Positions 53,409 through 62,836 are shown, numbered from the stretch's first letter. The stretch: 64,000 nt of DNA from Thermosporothrix hazakensis (GCF_003253565.1 NZ_QKUF01000007.1:1-64000), one strand, 5' to 3'. Numbers and translations: made by a program. Notes: a model not told the origin generated them from the sequence alone.

Positions 53409-54386
53409 ATGGGTACATCGCTTCAACCCTGGATGAAGGTTTTGCAGGGCGGTATCAAATCTCCGGCAGAGCGCCGCCGACTGGCTCAGGCGTTGCATGT
53501 CGCCCCGATGACGCTGACACGTTGGGCAAACGGCGAATCCCAACCCAACAGACAGCATCTGGCTCGTCTGGCTCAGGTGGCAGGTTCTAGCTACCGTCAG
53601 GATCTCCTCTCCGCATTACAAGCTCAATATCCCGATTTTCAGAACTGGCTGATGGAAGGTGTTTCCTCCACTATTCCTTCTGCTTTTTTTGCCCGCGTCC
53701 TGCGTGAACGTACGATGACAACCGAAAGCCTGATTTTCTGGCGGCTTTCCGAGCTGATCCTTGAACAGGCACTTGAGCAACTGGACCCGCAGAAGGCCGG
53801 TATGGCTGTCAGGCTCATTCTCTGTATGCCTCCGCGTGAGGATGGCAATGTGTGGAGCCTGCGCCAGTGTCTCGGGCGAGGTGTCCATCCCTGGAACACA
53901 AACCTTGAACACGAGGTGCTGTTTCTGGGATATGAATCTCTCTCCGGGTATGCCATTCATTCCGGGCAGCTCCGCTATGATAATGATCTGCGTGTCAGCA
54001 ACAGGCTTTTCCCTGCTATCCGGGATAAGTATGAGGTCAGTGCCGCTGCATATCCTCTGCGTTTTGAGGGCAATATTGCCGGGTGTTTGCTGGCCTCAAG
54101 CCATGTTGCGCAGCATTTCAATGAGACACGGCTGGCTTTGCTGGCTACTTTTGGTGACCTCCTCTCGCTGGCATTAACGCGCAGGGAAGATTTTTATCCT
54201 CCTTCTCGAATTGCCCTGAAGGTGATGCCCGAACCGGCGAGACAGGAAGGACCGATCAGTACGTTTCGTCAGCGTGTCACCCGGATCTACCAGCGCGCTG
54301 CGGCACAGCATCAGGCTATTACTGCGGAAGAAGCAGAGATGGAGGCCTGGAAAGAGATTGAATATGAGTTACTGACATTACCATAG
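53409..54386 (+). CDS. HTH regulator with GAF-like sensor domain
   Basis: A 325-residue protein. Residues 18-62 form an XRE-type helix-turn-helix (SPAERRRLAQALHVAPMTLTRW, then NRQHLARLAQVAG). Residues about 110-275 look like a GAF domain (LEQALEQLDPQKAGMAVRLILC; FEGNIAGCLLASSHVAQHF; LLATFGDLLSLAL). The end is helical. It could be a cytoplasmic one-component regulator, but no ligand is apparent. The ribosome-binding site is weak (AAAGGCG). Upstream, TATACT at about 53326 may be the -10 box. It converges with the NtrC-like gene, 11 bases apart. Confidence 0.75.
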   Translation: MGTSLQPWMKVLQGGIKSPAERRRLAQALHVAPMTLTRWANGESQPNRQHLARLAQVAGSSYRQDLLSALQAQYPDFQNWLMEGVSSTIPSAFFARVLRERTMTTESLIFWRLSELILEQALEQLDPQKAGMAVRLILCMPPREDGNVWSLRQCLGRGVHPWNTNLEHEVLFLGYESLSGYAIHSGQLRYDNDLRVSNRLFPAIRDKYEVSAAAYPLRFEGNIAGCLLASSHVAQHFNETRLALLATFGDLLSLALTRREDFYPPSRIALKVMPEPARQEGPISTFRQRVTRIYQRAAAQHQAITAEEAEMEAWKEIEYELLTLP

Positions 54387-54397
54387 GACCCTCTCTC

Positions 54398-55795
54398 TTA
54401 TTCGATACCATGCTTGCGCATCAGATAGCGTAGCTGGTCGACTTTGGCAAAGCCTAGCAATTCTGCGGCTCGGGTGCGATTATGTTTGGTCATTTCCAGC
54501 GCCCAACGAATAAAGTGTTGCTCTATCTGTTCCGTGATCTTTTCCAGCGAGACAGCGCCCAATGGATGAGAGTTCAACCATTGATCCCAGGGATCAAGGG
54601 ACGAAGCCGGGCGCTGCTTCTCATTGCCAACAATCTCCTGTGGCAGATGAGCGGGGAGTAGTTCATCACTGGAACTGAGAATCATGGCTCGCTCGATCAC
54701 ATTTTTCAGTTCGCGCACATTCCCGGGCCAGCTATAGCGTAGCAGCAGTTGTTGCGCTTCAGGCGAGATCTTATGCACATTACGTCCGAGGGAGCGGTTA
54801 AACTCCTCTATAAAGCGGGCGGCCAGCAACAGAATATCACCCGGGCGCTCGCGCAACGGTGGAAGCGTGATTTTCAGCACTGCAAGCCGATAATAGAGAT
54901 CAGAGCGAAAGAGCCCCTCTTTCATGGCCTGCTCGAGATCTCGATTGGTAGCCGCCAGAACGCGGACGTTGATCCTCACCTCTTTGTTCCCACCAAGCCG
55001 AAAGAATGACCGGGTTTCCAGCACACGCAGCAGTTTTGCCTGCATATCAAGTGGCATCTCACCAATTTCGTCGAGGAACAGCGTTCCGCCTTCGGCAAGC
55101 TCAAGGAGGCCACGCTTTTGCTTTTTAGCATCAGTGAACGCATATTGTTCATAGCCGAACAGTTCACTTTCCAGCAAATTTTGAGCGATTGCCGCACAAT
55201 TCAATGGATGAAATGGGCCAGAGGAACGGCTACTCTGCTCATGGATGGCGCGGGCGACAACCTCTTTCCCGGTGCCACTTTCTCCCATAATCAGGACCGA
55301 GGCATCACTGCGAGCGACCTTGTCTACCAGCGCAAAGACGGCTCGCATGCGTTCACTCTGCCCCACGATATGACTGAAGTGGTAGTTGTCGCTTCTTTCC
55401 TGTCTGAGCTGGCGTAATTCGCGCGACATAGCACTTGTTTCAAGGGCTCGTTGCACTACCAATAGCAATTCTTCCAGATCAAAGCCTTTCAGAAGATAAT
55501 CTGATGCGCCAAGCTTCATCGCCTTGACTGCTGTCTGCACATCGCCGTGGGCGGTAAGAATCACAACCGGAAGCTCCGCATCCATTGTGCGAATCTGCTG
55601 CAAAACTTCCAGGCCACTCAGACCGGGCAGACGAAGATCCAGGAGTACAAGATCAATAGGGTTATGTTGTAGCTCACGCAAGCCAGATAGGCTATCCGCT
55701 GCGGTATAGACTTCGTATCCTCGCTTTTTGAGAAATCGTGCCAGTTGGTGCGGTAAATGAGGCTCATCGTCGATAATAAGGATACTCAGACTCAT
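54398..55795 (-). CDS. NtrC-family response regulator with altered GAFTGA loop
   Basis: A 465-residue activator. The receiver (1-120) has IDDE, Asp53 (VLLDLRLPG) and Lys103. The AAA+ domain (about 141-375) has Walker A GESGTGKE (171-178) and Walker B GGTLFLDEIGE. The Fis-type helix-turn-helix lies at the end (NRTRAAELLGFAKVDQLRYL). The loop that normally reads GAFTGA and touches sigma-54 is YAFTDA (218-223), so normal sigma-54 activation is doubtful. It overlaps the kinase stop by 4 bases (ATGA) and forms a two-component operon with it. Confidence 0.92.
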   Translation of the reverse strand: MSLSILIIDDEPHLPHQLARFLKKRGYEVYTAADSLSGLRELQHNPIDLVLLDLRLPGLSGLEVLQQIRTMDAELPVVILTAHGDVQTAVKAMKLGASDYLLKGFDLEELLLVVQRALETSAMSRELRQLRQERSDNYHFSHIVGQSERMRAVFALVDKVARSDASVLIMGESGTGKEVVARAIHEQSSRSSGPFHPLNCAAIAQNLLESELFGYEQYAFTDAKKQKRGLLELAEGGTLFLDEIGEMPLDMQAKLLRVLETRSFFRLGGNKEVRINVRVLAATNRDLEQAMKEGLFRSDLYYRLAVLKITLPPLRERPGDILLLAARFIEEFNRSLGRNVHKISPEAQQLLLRYSWPGNVRELKNVIERAMILSSSDELLPAHLPQEIVGNEKQRPASSLDPWDQWLNSHPLGAVSLEKITEQIEQHFIRWALEMTKHNRTRAAELLGFAKVDQLRYLMRKHGIE

Positions 55796-58128
55796 AGCTT
55801 ACCTCGTATACTGCCCTGCTCCGGGCGGGTTTCAGCTTCGGGTATGCCGGGCAGGCGCACCGTCATAGTAGTACCTTTGCCCGGGTGACTCTCAACTTTG
55901 ATATATCCTCCATGATCTTCGACCAGACGGCGGGTGATTGCCAGACCCAGTCCAATACCATGCGCTTTGGTCGTAAAGAACGGCTGAAAGATACGTTCAA
56001 GCTGCTCAGGCGTGATGCCTCGTCCGGTATCGTGTACCGAGAGATCGACCCAGAAGGCGGCATGCGGTGGTATGGAACTTCCCGGGCGCAACAGGCCGGA
56101 CATGGTCAGGTTTGATGCCTGTTCCTGGCTCTCGCGCCAGACTTCCTCTGCCGAACGCTGCTGACAGCGAACAGTGAGTGTGCCGCCATCCTGCATCGCC
56201 TGCAACGCGTTGAGGTAGAGATTAAACAGAACCTGTTCTATCTGCCCACTATCGACCCGAAGCAGCGGAACCTGCTCGTAAGCGCGTTGAACGGTAATCT
56301 GCGCCGCTTCGCACTGGCTTTGTAGTGCATGCAGCACTCGATCGCTGATTTCTGGTAGATAGCATGGGGTACGCTGTAGCTGTCGGGGTTTGGCGAACAG
56401 AAGCAGATCACGCACAATGGCGTCGAGACGCTCGATCTCTTTGAGAACCACAGACGCTGATCCCTGTAGATCTTGCATGTCATCGATTGTAGGGCTTTCA
56501 TTTAGATCTTCCAGCATCAATTGCATTGATGTTTTGATTGAAGCCAGCGGATTTCTGACTTCATGAGCAACATTTGCGGCCATTTCGCCCAGCGTTGCCA
56601 GCCGGTCAAGCCGTCGTTTCTCTTCTTCAAGCCGTTGCAGAAGGGTGATATCTGTAAACGTAATCAGGGTGCCGCCCTGCGTGTTATGCAGCCGTTGAAT
56701 ATTGACATCCAGCAGAATACTGCGCTCATGGCGGTCTCTGGTTTGGAGCGTGCCCCTGCTGCCTGTCTTGATCGGCCCTGTTGATTGCTCGCTGCCCAGG
56801 GCCGGGTGTTCCCCGGTGCGAGATAGCTCAAGCTCCGGATTGGGGATAAAGTGCCGTAGATCAAGAATATGGTCTAGTGGCTGACCAATAACCTCGCGCG
56901 AGTGATAGCCGAGAATCGTCTTTGCGGCACGATTAAAAGAGGTAATGACGCCGTTGGCATCGGTTGTTATCAGCCCGCTTGGAATACTCTCTAGAATAAG
57001 CTCTTTGAAACGTCGGTCGTCGAGAACCTGTCGTAACAGCTTTCGCGCTTCATTGCGGGCCTCAATCACTTCAAGCAGCAGATGGCTGTTTTCTAGAATG
57101 GCTCCGGCCTGATTTGCCAGCACGCACAGTAGGGCCAGCTCCCCCTTGCGTATTTTCCAGGGACGATAGAAGCCACCCGCAAGAATACCCTGGAGACGAG
57201 GATAGCGCAGCGGCTCCTGAACGCGGTTTTTGTCTGGGTGTGGAGCTTCACCATGTTGACTGAGCAGCGGGACGGCAAAAAAGGTCTTGATTGTGCCTGG
57301 CAGATAGGAGAGTAGTGCGGCAGTCTGCGGGGTTCCGGGCTGTTCCAGCAGGAGCGGCTCAGCGGAGTGGTTTTTCTGGAACAGGCGAAACAGGGCTTCT
57401 CGCATCAGGGGCGAAAGCCAGGAAGCGTCATCCTGCTGGTCGGGAGCTGTTAGTAGCACACAGACATCTGCGGTAGAGATGTTTTTTGCCTGCTGTAGTA
57501 CCAGGTTATGCAGGCGTTCCGGCGCGTTCAGGGTGCTATGGAGCCTCGTATTGATGGTATTGAGCAGGGTAAGTTCGCGCATCCGTTCCTGATCGCGTTC
57601 CAGCAGTCGACTATTTTCGAGTAAAAGTGCAATGACGCCACTGAGTGCGCCGACAATCTGCACTTCCTCTGCACTCCATATCGATGGGAGTGTTCTCTGT
57701 TCCTGCTCACTTTCTTCAAAGGTTGCACCGCGAATGGCGACCAGAACGCCGATCCGATGGTGCCGATAGACGAGCGGCACTGCCAGCAGCGTCGGCTGTG
57801 TGGCTGGCACAAAGATAATATGTCCTTCGCGCCATGCGCAGGCCTCTGGTGTGTTGCTGGTGAGGCTCAACGGATTGATATGTGCGACAGTGAGAAGGGC
57901 GGCCGACCAGCCGGGCTTGTCATCAAATGAGCCTGCGACAAATTGCAGCGTGTCCTCGATACGCTGATACAGGAGAACGCAGCGACAATGAAGTAGTGAG
58001 GTCAGGCGGCGCGGCAAGCTATCCAGTAGTGTGCGGTAGTCTACAATCGCGCTGCAATCGTGGAGCAGTGCGTTGACTATTGCAGGCGTATGTAACATAT
58101 CTGTCTGATGCTGCTGTACTTCTGCCAT
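55792..58128 (-). CDS. GAF/PAS NtrB-like sensor histidine kinase
   Basis: About 778 residues from ATG 58128 (AAGGGG upstream); the frame to 58239 is longer. Two GAF domains (about 15-190 and 195-375), a PAS domain (about 385-500, ITTDANGVITSFNRAAKTILGY), HisKA with AANVAHEVRNPLASIKTSMQ (His about 522), N box LFNLYLNALQAMQDGG, G1 VHDTGRGI, and G2 GIGLGLAITRRLVEDHGG. All catalytic boxes are intact, unlike in the kinase at 5451. No membrane helix. Its partner is the overlapping NtrC-like gene. Confidence 0.93.
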   Translation of the reverse strand: MAEVQQHQTDMLHTPAIVNALLHDCSAIVDYRTLLDSLPRRLTSLLHCRCVLLYQRIEDTLQFVAGSFDDKPGWSAALLTVAHINPLSLTSNTPEACAWREGHIIFVPATQPTLLAVPLVYRHHRIGVLVAIRGATFEESEQEQRTLPSIWSAEEVQIVGALSGVIALLLENSRLLERDQERMRELTLLNTINTRLHSTLNAPERLHNLVLQQAKNISTADVCVLLTAPDQQDDASWLSPLMREALFRLFQKNHSAEPLLLEQPGTPQTAALLSYLPGTIKTFFAVPLLSQHGEAPHPDKNRVQEPLRYPRLQGILAGGFYRPWKIRKGELALLCVLANQAGAILENSHLLLEVIEARNEARKLLRQVLDDRRFKELILESIPSGLITTDANGVITSFNRAAKTILGYHSREVIGQPLDHILDLRHFIPNPELELSRTGEHPALGSEQSTGPIKTGSRGTLQTRDRHERSILLDVNIQRLHNTQGGTLITFTDITLLQRLEEEKRRLDRLATLGEMAANVAHEVRNPLASIKTSMQLMLEDLNESPTIDDMQDLQGSASVVLKEIERLDAIVRDLLLFAKPRQLQRTPCYLPEISDRVLHALQSQCEAAQITVQRAYEQVPLLRVDSGQIEQVLFNLYLNALQAMQDGGTLTVRCQQRSAEEVWRESQEQASNLTMSGLLRPGSSIPPHAAFWVDLSVHDTGRGITPEQLERIFQPFFTTKAHGIGLGLAITRRLVEDHGGYIKVESHPGKGTTMTVRLPGIPEAETRPEQGSIRGKL

Positions 58129-58492
58129 CACAACCCCTTCGTACACAGTCCGCAAGCTTTTGGCACGTCTACCCTCGGGCAGAACCCGCATCCAGTCGCA
58201 GCAAAGATCGAATTTTTGTGAACCGGAGAAGCGGGTCAAACATCTTTTATCGATCAGGTATCACTACTATACCAGATGTGAGCATACATTGCACGAAGAT
58301 ACGGGGATTCATGAATAGACTGTCATTATTTGGCGAGCAGCCTACTCGCATTGTAGAAAGAGAAGTTATGCATTGAGGAGAAGAAACGATACTACAGTAT
58401 ATCTTATGTGGAGGTTTTTTGTCGAGTTTTGCTATGGCATGAGGGCGCTTTCCACTGGACGGGTAGGCGGAAAAAGAGTACAATAGCTCATG

Positions 58493-58523
58493 CGCAATTA
58501 TGTATGGAATGTCCATAATTGCG
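58493..58523. promoter_or_regulatory. Extended inverted repeat upstream of the PucR-type gene
   Basis: CGCAATTATG (58493-58502) and CATAATTGCG (58514-58523) are exact reverse complements. A nested TATGGA-ATG-TCCATA dyad fills the centre. It ends 51 bases before the -35 box, an activator-like position. Confidence 0.6.
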
Positions 58524-58574
58524 TTCATTTGTAGCAGCAATTGATGGAAGGGAAAGGGGTACCTTTGTAATCGA

Positions 58575-58604
58575 TTGCGCAAAAAAGAGAATTGATCGTA
58601 TACT
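58575..58604 (+). promoter_or_regulatory. Promoter of the GAF/PucR regulator gene
   Basis: TTGCGC (58575-58580) and TATACT (58599-58604) with an 18-base spacer; start codon 74 bases after the -10 box. Confidence 0.6.
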
Positions 58605-58677
58605 TTCCCTCCTTCTTTTTGCAGGTGCACTGTTTTTGCTTGTCCATATAGCTTTGTTTTAAGGTAAGGGAGGTTTC

Positions 58678-60711
58678 ATGTCATCCAGGGCCGGTTCAAA
58701 TCAACTGCCTTCTTCTGCTGAACCTGTGGAGAAAACTCTTGAGCGTCTGCGTCAGGAGAATAGCAGGTTACAGAAAATGCTTGAGCTACGGTCCCAGGAG
58801 AACGCGCTTCTCAATGAAGTGATCTCTACGGTTGGGTCCACGCTCAAAATGGATGAGGTGCTGCGCCGTTTATTGGATGCGGTAATGCGTGCAACCTCCT
58901 GTGATGTCGCATCTATTTATCTGTATGACAGTGATAAAGAGCGACTGGTGTTAGCCAGTGCAACGGAGCACTATCAATCTCTGGTAGGCCGGATTACGAT
59001 CGCGCTTGGTGAAGGAATCACGGGGTGGGCGGCGCTTCATCGTAAGCCGATCTATCTACGCGAAGAGGCGCTTTCTGATCCACGTTTTCATTATATTCCT
59101 GAATTACATGAAGAGCAGTTTCAGTCTATTCTTAGTGTGCCGATTATTGGCAAAGATAATCGGTTGACAGGTGTCATCACGCTCCAGGCGGTAGCTCCTC
59201 ATGAATTTACCAAGCAGCATCGCAGCTTTATCAGTAATATCGCTGCCCTGGTTGCCAGTGCGATAGAGAACGCGCAACTCTATGAGAGTACACAGCGAAA
59301 GCTCAGTATTTTAACCTCTCTCTCGGTCTTAAGCCAGACAATCAGTTCTGGTCTCTATTTAGATGATATGCTTCGCTCGCTTGCCACTCTGACCGTCCAG
59401 ATTATGGAAGTTGATCTCTGCGTGATTATGCTGATGGATCAAACCCGGGATGGGGAAGGAGTGCGCAATGCTCGACGGTTAACCGTGCATGCCACGGCTC
59501 CGAACCTGAACGAACACGCACGCATGCAGACAATCAACGTAGATCGGCATACACTGGAGCAGCTACGCGAATTACAGAACCCTGAGCTACTGGTTCCCCC
59601 GTTGGAAGAAGAGGAGGAGGTTGAGGGCGGCTCTTTTGGGCAGCTAAACCCGTTACGTGGCTCGAAATATAAAGCGTTGATCTCCGCACCTCTGATTGCT
59701 GGAGCGGAACAACTGGGTCTGATTAACTGCTACAGCAGCAAATCGCGTCGCTTTACGTCGGAAGATCAAACCCTGCTGACCACGATTGCCAATCAGGTCG
59801 CGATGGCGATTAAGAATAGTTATTTGATGAATCAGCTTGCGCAGAAGAACATGGTTAAGGGGTTCTTTGAGGATCTGATGCAGGGGCGGCTAGAATTGGA
59901 AGATTCGCTGCGGCAACGGGCGCGTTTTCTCGGTTGCGATCTCAGCAAGCCACATGCTGTGCTGATGGTCGAAATCACGCGCCAGGAGGAGCGGCCTGCT
60001 GATAGTGGCCGTTCAGGAGAGGAAAAGCGCTTCGCCTCGGGGGGCACGCCCCAGACGACGTATAAGAGCATTAACAGTATGGTGTGGCGGCGTGTGCAGG
60101 ATAGTTTCCCGGGCTCGGTATTTTATGAGCAGGAGAATGTGCTGACGTTCCTGATTGCATTGCATAAGGATGTGAGCGGCGGTCGCTTAAAACGCTGGCT
60201 GCAAGATCTGGCGTATCAGCTCTATAGTGAGTATCGGATAGTGTTGAGTATCGGTATTGGGAATGCCTGTCGTACCATCCCCGATTATCGTCAGGGGTTT
60301 ATGGAGGCGCAGGAAGCGCTACAAATCGGGACAAGCCTGCATCATGAGCAGGATAGTATGCAGCGCGAGCATTTCTGTGTCACCCATTTTAATGACCTCG
60401 GTGTGTATCGTTATCTATATAAGATTGCCTATATGGATAATTTGCGTGATGTGTTTCAGGAACAGATTGCGCAAATTGATACGTACGATAAGCGCAAGAA
60501 CACCGATCTACTGGATACGCTCGAAACCTATCTCGAATGTGCGGGGAACTTGACCAGAACCGCGGAACGTTTATATGTGCATCGTAATACGTTAATTCAG
60601 CGTCTGGAGCGGCTTCAATCCCTTTGCAGCATTGATTTACAGGAGCGGAAAAACTGGCTGACCTTACAGGTTGCCATTAAGGTATACAAATTGCGCTCGC
60701 GAGGCGAATAA
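58678..60711 (+). CDS. GAF-GAF-PucR-type transcriptional regulator
   Basis: A 677-residue cytoplasmic regulator. Residues 15-45 are a coiled coil; GAF 1 is about 55-200 (ITIALGEGITGWAALHRKPIYL); GAF 2 about 210-390, interrupted by an acidic insert (LEEEEEVEGGSFG). A CdaR/GGDEF-like middle domain follows (about 410-570), and a PucR C-terminal helix-turn-helix (LLDTLETYLECAGNLTRTAE, then LYVHRNTLIQRLERL) ends the chain. Such regulators respond to small ligands or redox state. GGGAGG lies before the ATG. It is divergent from the NtrB-like kinase. Confidence 0.9.
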   Translation: MSSRAGSNQLPSSAEPVEKTLERLRQENSRLQKMLELRSQENALLNEVISTVGSTLKMDEVLRRLLDAVMRATSCDVASIYLYDSDKERLVLASATEHYQSLVGRITIALGEGITGWAALHRKPIYLREEALSDPRFHYIPELHEEQFQSILSVPIIGKDNRLTGVITLQAVAPHEFTKQHRSFISNIAALVASAIENAQLYESTQRKLSILTSLSVLSQTISSGLYLDDMLRSLATLTVQIMEVDLCVIMLMDQTRDGEGVRNARRLTVHATAPNLNEHARMQTINVDRHTLEQLRELQNPELLVPPLEEEEEVEGGSFGQLNPLRGSKYKALISAPLIAGAEQLGLINCYSSKSRRFTSEDQTLLTTIANQVAMAIKNSYLMNQLAQKNMVKGFFEDLMQGRLELEDSLRQRARFLGCDLSKPHAVLMVEITRQEERPADSGRSGEEKRFASGGTPQTTYKSINSMVWRRVQDSFPGSVFYEQENVLTFLIALHKDVSGGRLKRWLQDLAYQLYSEYRIVLSIGIGNACRTIPDYRQGFMEAQEALQIGTSLHHEQDSMQREHFCVTHFNDLGVYRYLYKIAYMDNLRDVFQEQIAQIDTYDKRKNTDLLDTLETYLECAGNLTRTAERLYVHRNTLIQRLERLQSLCSIDLQERKNWLTLQVAIKVYKLRSRGE

Positions 60712-60716
60712 GCGCC

Positions 60717-60750
60717 ATGTGGGACTCGTTCAAAACGGGTCCCCATTTTT
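60717..60750 (+). terminator. Intrinsic terminator of the PucR-type gene
   Basis: ATGTGGGAC (60717-60725) pairs with GTCCCCAT (60739-60746), one bulge, followed by T5 (60746-60750). Confidence 0.75.
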
Positions 60751-60765
60751 GCGGGGGGTTTGATA

Positions 60766-61410
60766 CTATGAGCCCTGGGCGGCAACTCCCTTGAAGTAGA
60801 CGCGAGCGAGGTATCTTGCGACCTCTTCCGGGGTCATATGATCTTCGACAATCAGGCGCTCATAGCTGCGGGGCGAAGTCAGGCTGAAGAAAACACTGAC
60901 CATAATGTTTGTTGGGGTATCTTTATCAACGCTGCCGTTTGCTTTTCCCTCCTCCAGCACCTTCGCGATCCGATCGGCCAGCGCTCTCCATGTCTCTTGT
61001 AATGTCTTGTTGCCCTCGTTCTTCTCCATTAGAATACGTTTCGAGTCCGGGCTATGGAATATTGCATACAGAAGCTGCATTTGTCGGCTATAGAAGCCAG
61101 TATAAAATTGAAGGAGAATTGCCTCTAGCTTGGCCTGAGGTGTGGTATCGGCATCGAGAGTCAAATCAATATCTGAGAGGATCTTCTGCATGCTTCGTGC
61201 GAAAATGGCAGCAAGGATTTCCTCTTTACTTGAGAAGTGGAGGTAGATGGTTCCTTTTGCGATGCCAACGCGAGCAGCGATCTCATCAACAGAGGCTTCA
61301 TGGTAGCCTTTCTGTGTGAAAACCTCTTCGGCTGCCGCAAGGATGAGTCGCTCCCGTTCCTGACGCTGTTTCTCTTTCAGAGAACGGTGAGAGGTGGATG
61401 TATGCTGCAT
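60766..61410 (-). CDS. TetR-family transcriptional regulator
   Basis: About 214 residues. The N-terminal helix-turn-helix reads RLILAAAEEVFTQKGYHEA, SVDEIAARVGIAKGTIYLHF, and SSKEEIL follows. The C-terminal ligand domain is helical (LEAILLQFYTGFYSRQMQLLY) and resembles TetR_C-type regulators of efflux or lipid genes. ATG 61410 with AAGGA 8 bases upstream is preferred over a TTG at 61473. A perfect palindrome (61488-61503) upstream is the likely operator, so autoregulation is expected. Confidence 0.9.
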   Translation of the reverse strand: MQHTSTSHRSLKEKQRQERERLILAAAEEVFTQKGYHEASVDEIAARVGIAKGTIYLHFSSKEEILAAIFARSMQKILSDIDLTLDADTTPQAKLEAILLQFYTGFYSRQMQLLYAIFHSPDSKRILMEKNEGNKTLQETWRALADRIAKVLEEGKANGSVDKDTPTNIMVSVFFSLTSPRSYERLIVEDHMTPEEVARYLARVYFKGVAAQGS

Positions 61411-61487
61411 GCTCTGTCCTTCCTGGGGGTCCGGTTTTTGAGGCTCCTGCCCGTGCTGTGTTTTCTCATACAATGAGTTCGTTCATG

Positions 61488-61503
61488 ATGACTATGTAGT
61501 CAT
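61488..61503. promoter_or_regulatory. 16-bp palindrome, probable TetR-family operator
   Basis: ATGACTA-TG-TAGTCAT is an exact inverted repeat 78 bases before the TetR start. TGACT-type half-sites are common for this regulator family. Confidence 0.65.
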
Positions 61504-61669
61504 AATTTTAGATGTCAGTCAGGATATTGTCAAGCTTGTCTATTCTCTCATGGACTCAGTTTGTCCCGGCTTGTAATGGGGCGTAGAGGCATGGTAGGCT
61601 GCCAGCAAGGCCGTATCTGGCTGTAAGGTATCAAGAATTCGTTTTTTCTGATATACAGGAAAATAACCA

Positions 61670-62218
61670 ATGGAAAAAGTAATCTATATTGTGCGCCATT
61701 GTGAGGCGCTTGGACAGGCACCTGAGGCTCCTTTATCGGTACGTGGCAAAGAGCAAGCAGAGGAACTGGCCGCTTTTTTGCTGCAACAGGCATCTATTGA
61801 GCGTATTATCTCCAGTCCGTATAAGCGGGCGGTTGACTCAATTGCTCCCCTGGCCCGGGAGCTTGGGCTTGAGATTGAGCTGGATGAGCGGCTGAAAGAG
61901 CGGGTGCTAAGCGCTGGCCCGCTGGAGAACTGGCTTGAATGTTTACGCCAGAGCTTTGTGGATGTGGATCTCTGTTTTGAGGGTGGCGAAAGTGGGCGAG
62001 CAGCGCAGAAGCGTGCGCGGGCCGTTGTTCAGGAGGCGCTGGCGACTCCTGCACAGAGCACGCTGCTTGTCTCGCATGGCAACCTGACTGCACTTTTATT
62101 GCACTCGTTTGATACCAGCTATGGTTTTGAAACGTGGAAGATGATGACCAATCCAGATGTCTTCTGTGTGACAATGAAAGCTCTTCCCATCGTGGAACGG
62201 ATCTGGCAGAAACGTTGA
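61670..62218 (+). CDS. Histidine phosphatase superfamily protein
   Basis: A 182-residue phosphoglycerate mutase-like phosphatase. The catalytic start is YIVRHCEA (Cys where Gly is usual in RHGE), the second Arg lies in SSPYKRAVDSIAPLA, and the second His is in LLVSHGNLTALLL. The substrate is unknown; short proteins of this kind act on sugar phosphates or phosphoproteins. AGGAAAA precedes the ATG. It is divergent from the TetR gene and could be a target. Confidence 0.88.
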   Translation: MEKVIYIVRHCEALGQAPEAPLSVRGKEQAEELAAFLLQQASIERIISSPYKRAVDSIAPLARELGLEIELDERLKERVLSAGPLENWLECLRQSFVDVDLCFEGGESGRAAQKRARAVVQEALATPAQSTLLVSHGNLTALLLHSFDTSYGFETWKMMTNPDVFCVTMKALPIVERIWQKR

Positions 62219-62301
62219 TGCGCTATGGAAAAAGTGGGAGGGCGCGTGGTACAGTAAGAGAACGAGCATAAATATTGTCAGGTGAAAAAAGGAGATGAAT
62301 C

Positions 62302-62823
62302 GTGGCACCTGCCGATTATCCTGAGGAACAACAGCGGAGAAGAAGAGCGTCTATCCTGGGACAAAGTCATAGTCTCTCGGATGAAGAGGCCCGAATGATT
62401 CAACAGATGATCCGCGAAGAACAGCAGACTTCACGGCAGCTTACTATTCCCGAGGAAGACCTTGCGGAAGAGGCGACAACCAAAATGCGCCCGGAAGTGG
62501 AGCGCGTGGTGCATGTGAGCCGTGTACGTCAAATTCTTGAGATGTTCAACCGCGACTTTCTCTATGGACAGGGTCGCTTTGATGAATATAAAGATGGTCT
62601 GATCCTCAAATGGGGTGATGGCTACTCGCGTAAACGCATCTGGATTACGGTTGAGGATAATAACCTCATCATGGAGACCAGCCATTTTAAGAAGTGTGCG
62701 AAGGAGTACTGCACCGGCACGCATCATGTGCTGACTCCCGAACTGTATATGAATCTGGATATCTTGAATCAGGAACTGGGGGATCGGTTCCGACGCCCGG
62801 TCTACGAGCGTACCGAAGACTAG
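62302..62823 (+). CDS. Protein of unknown function (paired with receiver-like gene)
   Basis: A 173-residue frame with GTG start and AGGAG 7 bases upstream. The first 60 residues are charged and helical (RRRRASILGQ; EEARMIQQMIREEQQ). Residues 70-160 look folded (VRQILEMFNRDFLYGQGRFDE; YSRKRIWITVEDNNLIMETS) with two Cys in KKCAKEYC. No family is recognised. It is separated from the next gene by 13 bases, so the two are probably translated together. Confidence 0.75.
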   Translation: MAPADYPEEQQRRRRASILGQSHSLSDEEARMIQQMIREEQQTSRQLTIPEEDLAEEATTKMRPEVERVVHVSRVRQILEMFNRDFLYGQGRFDEYKDGLILKWGDGYSRKRIWITVEDNNLIMETSHFKKCAKEYCTGTHHVLTPELYMNLDILNQELGDRFRRPVYERTED

Positions 62824-62836
62824 AAGAGGACCGTCT

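Larger units (their letters stand above)
58129..58677. other. 549-base divergent intergenic region
   Basis: Regulatory region between the kinase and the PucR-type regulator. It holds a dyad (58493-58523) and promoter (58575-58604), listed separately. A TATACTG-like box near 58268 could serve the minus-strand kinase. No gene is seen. Confidence 0.55.
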
